Below are positions 25,140 to 32,491 of a stretch of 64,000 bases of DNA, one piece after another. How positions within the stretch are numbered: the stretch's first letter is position 1; each line of letters opens with the position of its first letter. The DNA lies in NCBI RefSeq assembly GCF_016805305.1, contig NZ_JAERQN010000017.1:1-64000 (forward strand), in the 5' to 3' direction. Made by a program: the position numbers and the translations under genes. The notes beneath the pieces were generated by a model. That model was given only the letters and a program-made list of their open reading frames with translations, had not been told where the DNA came from and made no database searches. Origin of the DNA: Falsiroseomonas ponticola (lineage in GTDB: Bacteria > Pseudomonadota > Alphaproteobacteria > Acetobacterales > Acetobacteraceae).

Positions 25140-26218
25140 GCGCCCTCCCCCACCACCGGGCGGCGGCGTTCGCGCTCGATCCGAACGGCGAGGCGGTTCT
25201 CCCGCCGCCCCAGCTGCGCCTCGAACAGCGGGATCTCCCCGCAGCGCAGCCGCACCGGCGCGCCCGGGGGGGAGGAGAGGGTGAAGCTGTCCCCCACATT
25301 CAGCCGCAGGATCTGGGACAGCGGCATGGTCTGCTCATCCAGCACCACGTCCAGCGAGACGTCGGTCTGCCGCAGCTCCTCCGCCAGGTGGGTTTCCCAG
25401 ATGCTGTCCCGGCCGAAGCGTTCGCCCATGAACTGCTGCAGCAGCAATTCGCGCACGGGCTCCAGCGTCGCGTAGGGCAGCAGCACCTCGATCCGCCCGC
25501 CGCGATCCTCCATGTCCACCCGCATGCGCCCCAGCACGGCGGCGTTGGAGAGGCGGGAGATGGCGGCGAAGCGCGGGTTCACCTCCAGCCGCTCGAAGCG
25601 GAAATCGACGGGGCAGAGCGGCTCGAACGCCGCGCGCAGGTCGCCCAGCACCACGCCGATCAGGCGCTCCACCAGCGTGCGCTCGATGGTCGTGTAGGGA
25701 CGGCCCTCGATGCGCATGGCGGCGGTGCCGCGGCGGCCGCCCAGCAGCACGTCCACGATCGAATAGATCAGGCTGCTGTCCACGACGATCAGCCCGTAAT
25801 TGTCCCACTGCTCCGCCTTGAACACCGCCAGCATGGCCGGCAGCGGGATGGAGTTCAGGTAGTCCCCGAAGCGCAGCGACGTCATGGCATCGATGGAGAT
25901 GTCCACGTTGTCGGAGGTGAAGTTGCGCAGCGTCGTGGACATCAGCCGGACCAGGCGATCGAAGACGATCTCCAGCATCGGCAGGCGTTCGTACTGCACG
26001 AGGCCGGCGGAGATGATCCGCTCGATCCCCGTCGCCGCCTGGTCGCGGGAGGGGCCGGATTCGAAGCCCAGCAGGCTGTCGATCTCGGCCTGGTTCAGCA
26101 CCCGCGCGGCATCGGCGGGCAGCGGCGCGGCGGCGGCGGCCTCCTCCGGCTGCGCCCCCTCCTCCTCCAGCGCCGCGCCCCAGGCGGCGGCGAGGTCCTC
26201 GTCCTCCGTCCCGCTCAT
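25136..26218 (-). CDS. fliM: Flagellar motor switch protein FliM
   Basis: C-ring switch protein that binds CheY-P. The 360-residue protein carries the segment VLNQAEIDSLLGF before the core domain, which contains RLVRLMSTTLRNFT, FGDYLNSIPLPAMLAVFKAEQWDNYGL-type helices and the GGRRGT loop. The C-terminal SPOA domain ends near RLRCGEIPLFEAQLGRRENRLAVRI. The N-terminus is long and acidic. The ATG at 26218 overlaps the fliL TGA (ATGA), and the stop overlaps the start of the DUF6468 gene. Confidence 0.95.
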   Translation of the reverse strand: MSGTEDEDLAAAWGAALEEEGAQPEEAAAAAPLPADAARVLNQAEIDSLLGFESGPSRDQAATGIERIISAGLVQYERLPMLEIVFDRLVRLMSTTLRNFTSDNVDISIDAMTSLRFGDYLNSIPLPAMLAVFKAEQWDNYGLIVVDSSLIYSIVDVLLGGRRGTAAMRIEGRPYTTIERTLVERLIGVVLGDLRAAFEPLCPVDFRFERLEVNPRFAAISRLSNAAVLGRMRVDMEDRGGRIEVLLPYATLEPVRELLLQQFMGERFGRDSIWETHLAEELRQTDVSLDVVLDEQTMPLSQILRLNVGDSFTLSSPPGAPVRLRCGEIPLFEAQLGRRENRLAVRIERERRRPVVGEGA

Positions 26219-26748
26219 TGGACCAGCATCTCCACGAACAGCACGTCGGTGACGCGGGCGGGCGCGGCGGCCAGGTTGGCGCGGGCGATCAGCTCCTCCC
26301 GCAGCCGGTGCGTGCCGGCGCTGCCGCGCAGCTCCTCCGGCCGCACTTCCCGCAGATAGGTCTGGAACAGGTCCTGCAGCCGCGGCATGGCGGCCTGCAC
26401 GGCGGCGGCATCCTCCGCCCGGCTGATCTCGATCTTGGCGCGCAGCCGCACGAAGCTGGCGCGGCGGCCCGGCACGTTCAGGTTGGCCACGATCTCCGGC
26501 AGGTCCACGAAGGCGGGCGGGCTGCGCGGCGGCGGCGCGGGCTCGGCCGCGGCCTCCGCCGTCTCCGCCGGGGGCGGGCCCATGCCGAGCAGCTTCGGCA
26601 GGATGCCGGTGAACCACAGCCCGGCGCCCGCACCGATCAGGAGCAGGACGGGCAGCAGGATCAACAGCAGCTTCTTCTTGCCGCCCTTCTTCGCGGCCGG
26701 CGCCTCGCCTTCCGCCGCCTCCGCCTTGGCTGGTGCCGCCGCCGCCAT
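26215..26748 (-). CDS. fliL: Flagellar basal-body-associated protein FliL
   Basis: A 177-residue inner-membrane protein that supports the stator. A Lys/Ala-rich cytoplasmic N-terminus (GKKKL) leads to a membrane helix (about 27-48), a Pro-rich linker and the periplasmic FliL domain (FVDLPEIVANLNVPGRRASFVRL, VRPEELRGSAGTHRLREELI, VTDVLFVEMLVQ). The ATG at 26748 is the first gene of the long leftward operon that ends with the TPR gene. A 294-base divergent region separates it from flgF. Confidence 0.94.
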   Translation of the reverse strand: MAAAAPAKAEAAEGEAPAAKKGGKKKLLLILLPVLLLIGAGAGLWFTGILPKLLGMGPPPAETAEAAAEPAPPPRSPPAFVDLPEIVANLNVPGRRASFVRLRAKIEISRAEDAAAVQAAMPRLQDLFQTYLREVRPEELRGSAGTHRLREELIARANLAAAPARVTDVLFVEMLVQ

Positions 26749-26943
26749 CCTGTCGCCCGCGTCCTTCTGCCTGCGCGCCACATGCCCGGCGCGGATCGCG
26801 CGCCAGTCGCCCGGCGCGCCTTGCGCGCCGCCGCCACCCGGAGGGGGGACGGAGGCGCACCATCGCCGGTCCGGCTTAAGGAAGGATTGCGATCGTGCCG
26901 GTGGCGGACAGGGCTGCCGGGCGGCAGCGCGTTTTTCCCCGCC

Positions 26944-26962
26944 CCCGGCAAGCCTTGCCGGG
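26944..26962. promoter_or_regulatory. Dyad upstream of the flgF sigma-54 promoter
   Basis: A perfect 19-base palindrome, CCCGGCAAG-C-CTTGCCGGG, with core CGGCA-N5-TGCCG. It ends 29 bases before the sigma-54 element at 26992. The same core (CGGCA-N5-TGCCG) lies at 32391-32405, before the flgI sigma-54 promoter. A sigma-54 activator such as FlbD is the natural candidate to bind it. That link is inferred. Confidence 0.55.
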
Positions 26963-26990
26963 CGCCGGGCGGCCCCGGGCTGGCCCCGGG

Positions 26991-27007
26991 CTGGCACGCG
27001 GCTTGCG
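26991..27007 (+). promoter_or_regulatory. Sigma-54 promoter of flgF-flgG-flgA-flgH
   Basis: TGGCAC at 26992-26997, five bases, then TTGC at 27003-27006 matches the -24/-12 consensus TGGCAC-N5-TTGC exactly. It lies 36 bases before the flgF start, and class-specific flagellar genes commonly use this promoter type. Confidence 0.85.
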
Positions 27008-27042
27008 CCAGGGGCCACACCCTTCTGCGCGGAGCTCGTGCC

Positions 27043-27789
27043 TTGGACAGTCCCGGCTACATCGTCCTGTCCCGCCTGGTGGCGCAGGCCCGCGCCAATG
27101 CGGTGACGGCCAACAACATCGCCAATGCCGATACCCCGGCCTTCCGCGGCGCGCGCCCCGTCTTCTCCACCGTGCTGGAACAGCAGCGCGGCGCGGCCCT
27201 GCCGCCCGGTGGGCGGGAGGTCTCCTTCACCCAGGACCGCGCCACCTGGCGCGACGACCGTGCCGGCCCCCTGGCCACCACGGGCAATCCGCTCGACATC
27301 GCGATCTCGGCCCCGGAGGGCTACTTCGTCATCGACACCCCGCGGGGGGAGCGCTTCACCCGCGCCGGCCGCTTCGTGCTGGATGGCCAGGGCCAGGTGG
27401 TGGACCAGGACGGCAATGCGGTGCAGGGCGCCAATGGCCGCCCGCTGCGCCTCGGCCCCGGCGACAGCCGCATCGACGTGCTGGCGGACGGCACGCTGCG
27501 GACGGAGAACGGCGATGCCGGCCAGTTCCGCATCGTCCGCTTCGACGACACCCAGCGCCTGGTGGCGGAGGGCGACCGCCTGCTCTCGGCGCCGGAGACG
27601 ATGCAGCCCCGGCGCGTGGACGCCCCCGGCCTGGTGCAGGGCGCGGTGGAGGGCAGCAACGTGCGCCCGATCGTCGAGCTGACGCGGATGACGGAGGAGC
27701 TGCGCGAGTTCCAGTTCGTCACGCAGATGGCGGAGAAGGAGGGGGAGCGCCTGGGCAGCGCCGTCGAGCGCATCCTGAAGCGCCGATGA
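27043..27789 (+). CDS. flgF: Flagellar basal-body rod protein FlgF
   Basis: A proximal rod protein of 248 residues. The N-terminal rod signature is NAVTANNIANADTPAFRGARP, the FlgE/F/G-type middle domain has DIAISAPEGYFVIDTPRGERFTRAGRF, and the C-terminal helix is TRMTEELREFQFVTQMAEKE. No ATG fits. The start is TTG at 27043 with GGAG 8 bases upstream. It is the first gene after the sigma-54 promoter at 26991. Confidence 0.93.
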   Translation: MDSPGYIVLSRLVAQARANAVTANNIANADTPAFRGARPVFSTVLEQQRGAALPPGGREVSFTQDRATWRDDRAGPLATTGNPLDIAISAPEGYFVIDTPRGERFTRAGRFVLDGQGQVVDQDGNAVQGANGRPLRLGPGDSRIDVLADGTLRTENGDAGQFRIVRFDDTQRLVAEGDRLLSAPETMQPRRVDAPGLVQGAVEGSNVRPIVELTRMTEELREFQFVTQMAEKEGERLGSAVERILKRR

Positions 27790-27825
27790 CCCGCACGACA
27801 ATGATGAACGACGCCCCCACGCCCC

Positions 27826-27940
27826 CGGCGAAGGACCACTGACCCATGCGCAGCCTGCACATCGCCGGGACCCGTCAACGACAAGAAACGCCGGCGACGG
27901 CGAAGGAGATCTAGGCCATGCGCAGCCTGCACATCGCCGG
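27826..27940 (+). repeat. Direct repeat duplicating the flgG ribosome site and start
   Basis: Two 43-base copies, 27826-27868 and 27898-27940, lie exactly 72 bases apart. Each has cggcgaagga, ten variable bases, then 23 identical bases starting atgcgcagcctgcacatc. The second copy is the true flgG start. The first gives an abortive open frame of 22 codons. Confidence 0.9.
27846..27914 (+). CDS. Leader-like 22-codon frame that copies the flgG N-terminus
   Basis: The first copy of the repeat opens with MRSLHIAGT, the first eight residues of FlgG plus one, then diverges and stops at TAG (27912-27914), three bases before the flgG ATG. It has an AAGGA ribosome site 10 bases upstream. It could be translated and affect flgG by coupling, or be a harmless relic of the duplication. 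No peptide function is proposed. Confidence 0.35.
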   Translation: MRSLHIAGTRQRQETPATAKEI

Positions 27941-28703
27941 CACGGGCATGATGGCCCAGCAGACCAACGTCGAGGTCATCTCCAACAACATCGCGAATAT
28001 GAGCACCACGGGCTACAAGCGCCGCCGCGCCGAATTCCAGGACCTGATCTACCAGAACCTGCGCCGCGTCGGCTCCCAGAGCGCCGATACCGGCAGCGTC
28101 CTGCCCTCCGGCGCGCAGGTCGGCCTCGGCGTGAAGACCGGCGCGGTGTACCGCATCTCCGAACAGGGCAGCCTGTCGCAGACCGAGAACCGCTTCGACC
28201 TCGCCATCCGCGGCAATGGCTATTTCCAGGTGGCGCTGCCCTCGGGCGAGACCGCCTATACCCGCGACGGCACCTTCGCCCTCTCTCCAGAAGGGGTCAT
28301 CGTCACGGCGGATGGCTTCGTGGTGCAGCCCGGCATCACCATCCCCGCCGCCGCGCGGGACGTGACCATCAATTCCAGCGGCGAGGTCTTCGCCAAGCTG
28401 GATGGCCAGGTGGCGCCGCAGAATGTGGGGCAGATCCAGCTGGCGATCTTCGCCAACGAAACCGGCCTCGAAGCCATCGGCGACAACCTGCTGATGGCCA
28501 CCCCCGGCTCCGGCGCTGCCCAGGCCGCGGCCCCAGGATCGCCGGGCTACGGCCAGGTGCTGCAGGGCTTCGTCGAGACCTCCAACGTCAATGTGGTGCA
28601 GGAGATCACGAACCTGATCACCGCCCAGCGCGCCTATGAGATGAACAGCCGCGTCATCTCCGCCAGCGACGAGATGCTCTCCACCCTGACCAGGCTGCGG
28701 TGA
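27918..28703 (+). CDS. flgG: Flagellar distal rod protein FlgG
   Basis: Distal rod protein of 261 residues. It opens MRSLHIAGTGMMAQQTNVEV, followed by SNNIANMSTTGYKRRRAEFQ, and ends VQEITNLITAQRAYEMNSRV plus a terminal helix, all FlgG signatures. AAGGAG lies 9 bases before the ATG. The preceding 128 bases hold the start-site duplication. flgA follows with a 4-base overlap. Confidence 0.97.
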   Translation: MRSLHIAGTGMMAQQTNVEVISNNIANMSTTGYKRRRAEFQDLIYQNLRRVGSQSADTGSVLPSGAQVGLGVKTGAVYRISEQGSLSQTENRFDLAIRGNGYFQVALPSGETAYTRDGTFALSPEGVIVTADGFVVQPGITIPAAARDVTINSSGEVFAKLDGQVAPQNVGQIQLAIFANETGLEAIGDNLLMATPGSGAAQAAAPGSPGYGQVLQGFVETSNVNVVQEITNLITAQRAYEMNSRVISASDEMLSTLTRLR

Positions 28704-29629
28704 GGGCCATGCGCTTCCTCCTCATCCTCGCCCTGCTGTTCACGGCGCCCGCCGCCGCGCAGGACGGCGCCGTCATCCGCCCGCTCTCCACGGTGGAGGA
28801 TTCGGTCGTGCGCCTGTCCGACCTCTTCGAGGGGGCGGGCGCGCGCGCCGGCGTCGTGCTCGGCCCCGCCCCGGCCCCCGGCCAGCGCCAGGTGGTGGAG
28901 GCCGCGCAGCTGCTGGCGATCGCGCGCCAGAACGGCATCCCCTGGCGCCCGACCGGCGGCGCGGACCGCGTGGTGCTGGAACGCCCCGGCCGCGCGGTGG
29001 AGCGGGAGGAGGTGGTCGTGCTGCTGCGCAACGCGCTGCGCGGCCAGGGCGTGGACCCGCAGGCGGAGATCGAGCTGCTGAACTTCAGCGCCCCCCTGGT
29101 GCCCATGGCGGCCTTCGCCCAGCTTTCGGTGGAACAGGCGACGATCGACACCGTCGCCCAGCGCTTCGGCGCCACGCTGGTGGTGGCGGCCGATGGCATG
29201 GCGACGCAGCGGCTGCGCATCAATGGCCGCATCCAGCCCACCGTCCCCGTGCTGGTCGCCACCCGCCGCCTCGCGATCGGGGAGGTGCTGGGCCCGAACG
29301 ATGTGCGCCTGGTGCGCATGCCCGCGGGCCGGCTGCGCCCGGGCGTGGCGGAACGCCCCGAACAGGCGCTGGGCCAGGCGGTGCGCCGCCCCGCGGCCGC
29401 CGAACAGCCGCTGATGCTGGCGGACCTGACGCAACCCCTCGCGGTGGAACGGGGATCGACGGTGACGATGCTCTACGACATTCCCGGCATGGCGCTGACG
29501 GCGCAGGGACGGGCCATGGAAGGCGCCGCCCGCGGCGCGGTGGTGCCGGTGATGAACCTGGCCAGCCGCATCGTGGTGGAAGCCCAGGTGATCGGCCCCG
29601 GCCGCGTCCGCGTGGGGCCGGGCCGATGA
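28700..29629 (+). CDS. flgA: Flagella basal-body P-ring formation protein FlgA
   Basis: A 309-residue periplasmic chaperone for P-ring assembly. It has a signal peptide (FLLILALLFTAPAAAQ), then a long N-terminal region and the SAF-like domain with VPVLVATRRLAIGEVLGPNDVRLV and the C-terminal FlgA core (GSTVTMLYDIPGMALTAQGRAMEGAARGAVVPVMNL-type pattern). The start could be GTG at 28700, overlapping the flgG TGA, or ATG at 28709. flgH overlaps its end by 4 bases. Confidence 0.92.
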   Translation: MRAMRFLLILALLFTAPAAAQDGAVIRPLSTVEDSVVRLSDLFEGAGARAGVVLGPAPAPGQRQVVEAAQLLAIARQNGIPWRPTGGADRVVLERPGRAVEREEVVVLLRNALRGQGVDPQAEIELLNFSAPLVPMAAFAQLSVEQATIDTVAQRFGATLVVAADGMATQRLRINGRIQPTVPVLVATRRLAIGEVLGPNDVRLVRMPAGRLRPGVAERPEQALGQAVRRPAAAEQPLMLADLTQPLAVERGSTVTMLYDIPGMALTAQGRAMEGAARGAVVPVMNLASRIVVEAQVIGPGRVRVGPGR

Positions 29630-30351
29630 GGCGCCGCCTCGCCCTGCTCGCCCTGCTGGCGCTGCCGGCCTGCGAGCGGCTGTCCGAGGTCGGGCGCCCG
29701 CCCGCCATGGCGGCGATCGAGAACCCGACCGCCGATCCGCGCTGGCGCCCCGTCTCCATGCCCATGCCGGCGCCGCAGGACCCGACCTCCGGCGCCAACA
29801 GCCTCTGGCGGCAGGGCAGCCGGACCTTCCTGCGGGACCAGCGCGCGGCCTCGGTCGGCGATCTCGTGACCGTGCTGGTCTCCATCGCGGATGAGGCATC
29901 GCTGCAGAACCGGACGGAGCGGGAGCGGGACGGGACGGATACGCTCGGCCTGCCGCGGCTGCTGGGGCTGGAGACGTCGCTGACCCGCCTGCTGCCCAAC
30001 GCCATCGACCCCAGCGCCCTGGTGCAGACCAACGGCGCGCAGACCAGCACCGGCACCGGCACGGTCCGGCGGACGGAGACGGTGACGCTGCGCGTGGCGG
30101 CCACCGTCGCGCAGGTGCTGCCGAACGGGAACCTGGTGGTGGCCGGGCGGCAGCAGGTGCGGGTGAATGCGGAGCTGCGGGACCTGCAGGTCAGCGGCAT
30201 CATCCGCCCGCAGGACATCGCCAGCGACAACACGGTGAAGCATGACCGGCTGGCGGAGGCGCGCATCGCCTATGGCGGCCGCGGCACGCTGTCCGACCTG
30301 CAGCAGCCGCGCATCGGGCAGCAGATCCTGGACATCATCCTGCCGTTCTGA
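29626..30351 (+). CDS. flgH: Flagellar L-ring lipoprotein FlgH
   Basis: Outer-membrane L-ring subunit of 241 residues. The lipobox is LPAC with Cys16. Conserved blocks are SLWRQGSRTFLRDQRAASVGDLVTV, ATVAQVLPNGNLVVAGRQQVRVN, and VSGIIRPQDIASDNTV followed by AYGGRGTLSDLQQP. The ATG at 29626 overlaps the flgA TGA (ATGA). It ends the flgFGAH unit. The unusual twin palindromes at 30391-30522 follow its stop. Confidence 0.95.
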   Translation: MRRRLALLALLALPACERLSEVGRPPAMAAIENPTADPRWRPVSMPMPAPQDPTSGANSLWRQGSRTFLRDQRAASVGDLVTVLVSIADEASLQNRTERERDGTDTLGLPRLLGLETSLTRLLPNAIDPSALVQTNGAQTSTGTGTVRRTETVTLRVAATVAQVLPNGNLVVAGRQQVRVNAELRDLQVSGIIRPQDIASDNTVKHDRLAEARIAYGGRGTLSDLQQPRIGQQILDIILPF

Positions 30352-30390
30352 CCTGGAAAGCCCGACCACGAATGGTTGGGGGGTCTACGG

Positions 30391-30522
30391 GGGGCCTGCC
30401 CCCCGTTCCGCCCCGCATGTAGGGTTGGCGTCGCGGCTACGTGCGGGGCGGAAGAATGCACGGGGCCTGCCCCCCGTTCCGCCCTGCATGTAGGGTTGGC
30501 GTGGCGGCTACATGCAGGGCGG
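30391..30522. repeat. Twin palindromic repeats upstream of the SRAP gene
   Basis: Two 61-base direct copies (30391-30451 and 30462-30522), about 93% identical. Each contains a 15-bp inverted repeat with a 14-base loop: arms 30408-30422/30437-30451 and 30479-30493/30508-30522. The second is perfect. The first has one G-T pair. One arm change is compensated (C-G becomes T-A), which suggests selection for the fold. The second copy ends 8 bases before the SRAP ATG. Confidence 0.85.
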
Positions 30523-30530
30523 TAGGATTT

Positions 30531-31256
30531 ATGTGCGGGCGATTCTTCTTGCAGCGGGACCCGGCGGGGCTCGCGCGCTACTTCGAGACGCAGAACCCGA
30601 CGCCGAACCACCCCGCCTCCTGGAACATCGCCGTCACCCAGGAAAGCCTGGTGGTGCGCCGCCATCCCGAGGGGGCGCGGCACCTCGACCGGCTGCGCTG
30701 GGGGCTGGTGCCGTCCTGGGCCAAGGACACCAAGGACGCCGCCAGGCTCATGAACGCCCGCGCCGACGGCATCGCGGAGAAGCCGTCCTTCCGCGACGCC
30801 TTCCGCAAGCGCCGCTGCCTGGTCCCGATGGATGGCTTCTACGAATGGCGGAAGGCGGAGGACGACACCAAGCAGGCCTATGCGGTGGCGCTGGCGACCG
30901 GGGAGCCGATGGCCGTGGCCGGGCTGTGGGAGGGCTGGAAGCAGCCGGACGGCACCTGGCTGCGCACCTTCACCGTCATCACGACGGAGGCGAATGAGAA
31001 GCAGGCCCTGGTGCATCACCGCATGCCGGTGATCCTGCCGCCGGAGGTCTGGGACGCCTGGCTGGGCGCCGAGCCGGCGGAGCCGGAGGAGCTGCTGGAA
31101 CTGCTGGTGCCCTGCCCGGCCGAGGAGCTGGCGATCTGGCCGGTGGACAACCGCGTGGGCAAGGTGGCCGAGAACGATCCCCGGCTGCTGCGGCGCGACC
31201 CGTCGGCCAAGCCCCCGCCGGAGCTTGACGACGCGCCGCCCGACCTGGCTGGCTGA
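30531..31256 (+). CDS. SRAP-domain protein (YedK/HMCES type)
   Basis: A 241-residue SOS-response-associated peptidase domain protein that cross-links to abasic sites in single-stranded DNA. The catalytic Cys2 is in MCGRFF, exposed after Met removal. Other signatures are WNIAVTQ, RWGLVPSWA, NARADGIAEKPSFRDAF, RRCLVPMDGFYEW and the HRMPVIL histidine. The start at 30531 restores MCGR; longer in-frame readings cross the palindromic repeats. TAGGA beside the second palindrome is the likely ribosome site. Confidence 0.94.
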   Translation: MCGRFFLQRDPAGLARYFETQNPTPNHPASWNIAVTQESLVVRRHPEGARHLDRLRWGLVPSWAKDTKDAARLMNARADGIAEKPSFRDAFRKRRCLVPMDGFYEWRKAEDDTKQAYAVALATGEPMAVAGLWEGWKQPDGTWLRTFTVITTEANEKQALVHHRMPVILPPEVWDAWLGAEPAEPEELLELLVPCPAEELAIWPVDNRVGKVAENDPRLLRRDPSAKPPPELDDAPPDLAG

Positions 31257-31310
31257 CCCACCGCCCCCGTCGCGCCCGCCGCGCAAGGGGGGGATGGGCC
31301 GGCCGGCCCG

Positions 31311-31727
31311 TCAATCGTCGCGGTGGACGCGCTCCATGCGCTCGTGGCGCTCCTGCGCCTCGATGCTCAGCGTCGCGATGGGGCGGGCTTCCAGCCGGCG
31401 CAGGCCGATCGGCTCCCCCGTCTCCTCGCAATAGCCGTAGGTGCCGTTCTCCACGCGCTCCAGCGCCTGGTCGATCTTGGAGATCAGCTTGCGGGCGCGG
31501 TCACGGGTGCGCAGCTCCAGCGCGCGGTCGGTCTCGACGCTCGCGCGGTCGGTCAGGTCGGCCTCGATGATGCCGCCCTGGCCCATGGAGGACAGGGTCT
31601 CGCCCGCCTCCCTCAGCAGCTCCCCACGCCACTTCAACAGCTTCTGCCGGAAATATTCCAGCTGAAGGGGGTTCATGAATTCTTCGTCGCTCGACGGACG
31701 GTAGTCCGGCGGCAGGGTCACGAGCAT
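31311..31727 (-). CDS. dksA: DksA-type RNA polymerase-binding regulator lacking zinc ligands
   Basis: A 138-residue secondary-channel factor that modulates transcription with ppGpp. It has the N-terminal coiled-coil with EADLTDRASVETDRALELRTRDRARKL containing the functional DxxDxA-like tip. The C-terminal finger reads YGYCEETGEPIGLRRLEARP. Only Cys100 remains of the four zinc ligands; positions 103, 121 and 124 are Thr, Ser and Ala. Zinc-less variants are known in alphaproteobacteria. A 170-base gap separates it from fliX upstream. ATG at 31727. Confidence 0.92.
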   Translation of the reverse strand: MLVTLPPDYRPSSDEEFMNPLQLEYFRQKLLKWRGELLREAGETLSSMGQGGIIEADLTDRASVETDRALELRTRDRARKLISKIDQALERVENGTYGYCEETGEPIGLRRLEARPIATLSIEAQERHERMERVHRDD

Positions 31728-31897
31728 GGCTTACTTCCCCAACCTCCGCCGCCCCAGGCCCGGCGCCCCGGTAGGCGAAAGCGGGCGGACCATAGTGGCG
31801 GCGGTGGCCGGTGGGCAAGTCGTCATTTGCACGCAAGTTCCTGATGTTTGCCCCTTTTTCAGATTGATGAATCGTATGCGACAGGTCGGGGACCCGC

Positions 31898-32311
31898 TCA
31901 GCGGCGGCCGCGCCGCGCCAGTTCGATGCGCGCCCGCAGCCCGACCTCCGCCATCAGGCCGGCCAGGACGGGCTCCAGCCCAGCCTGGTCCTCGGCTGCC
32001 AGCCGCGAAAGCCGTTCCAACCCCGCGGGATTTCCTTCGCCGTCCAGCAGGGCGATCTGCAGGTGGCGCAGATCGTCCAGCGCCTCCGCCGCCTGGCGCC
32101 GGGCGCGCGCGGCGCGCTCCTCCACCGGCGCGGCGCTGCCCGATTCCTGCAGGGCGAGCAGGCTGCCCGGCGGCGCGGCGGCCCCCGCGGCCGCGGTTTC
32201 GGGCGCCGAGTCGCCCGCGCCGGCGGCCAGGGCGAAGCCCCCGCCGCCGGGGCGCATGCGCCCGCGCCCCACCGCCCCCATCGCCCCCGGCCTGACCGGT
32301 CCCACCGCCAT
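31898..32311 (-). CDS. fliX: Flagellar assembly regulator FliX
   Basis: A 137-residue protein of the FliX family, which in Caulobacter couples basal-body assembly to FlbD-controlled sigma-54 transcription. An unstructured Gly/Pro/Ala N-terminus precedes the conserved helical part SLLALQE, then ARRQAAEALDDLRHLQIALLDG and AGLMAEVGLRARIELA. AGGAGGA precedes the ATG at 32311. It diverges from flgI, the same arrangement as in Caulobacter, and two genes away lie sigma-54 promoters it could influence. Confidence 0.87.
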   Translation of the reverse strand: MAVGPVRPGAMGAVGRGRMRPGGGGFALAAGAGDSAPETAAAGAAAPPGSLLALQESGSAAPVEERAARARRQAAEALDDLRHLQIALLDGEGNPAGLERLSRLAAEDQAGLEPVLAGLMAEVGLRARIELARRGRR

Positions 32312-32388
32312 CGCCCTGTCCTCCTCGCCAGCCGCCACCAGGCGGCCGGCCGGCCTTTTTGCCGCCCGGGATGCAGCCCCTGCCCGGG

Positions 32389-32405
32389 CCCGGCAAAGCC
32401 TGCCG
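32389..32405. promoter_or_regulatory. Dyad upstream of the flgI sigma-54 promoter
   Basis: CCCGGCA-AAGCC-TGCCG, with the core CGGCA-N5-TGCCG at 32391-32405. It ends 20 bases before the -24 element at 32426. It shares core and spacing rule with the palindrome before flgF (26946-26960) and may bind the same activator. Confidence 0.5.
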
Positions 32406-32424
32406 CCCGAAGCCCGGGCCCGCG

Positions 32425-32441
32425 CTGGCACGCCGCTTGCC
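32425..32441 (+). promoter_or_regulatory. Sigma-54 promoter of flgI-flgJ-flgN
   Basis: TGGCAC at 32426-32431, five bases (gccgc), then TTGC at 32437-32440 match TGGCAC-N5-TTGC exactly. It lies 51 bases before the preferred flgI start, in the fliX-flgI divergent spacer. Confidence 0.85.
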
Positions 32442-32491
32442 CTTCGCACCCCGCGTCCCGCCACCAGGACGGCGGCGGCACGGAGGAGAGC

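Noticed and set aside
27786..27842. 18-codon frame overlapping the flgF stop
   Set aside because: Starts at ATGA and ends before the repeat, but it has no motif and may simply be spacer read by chance.
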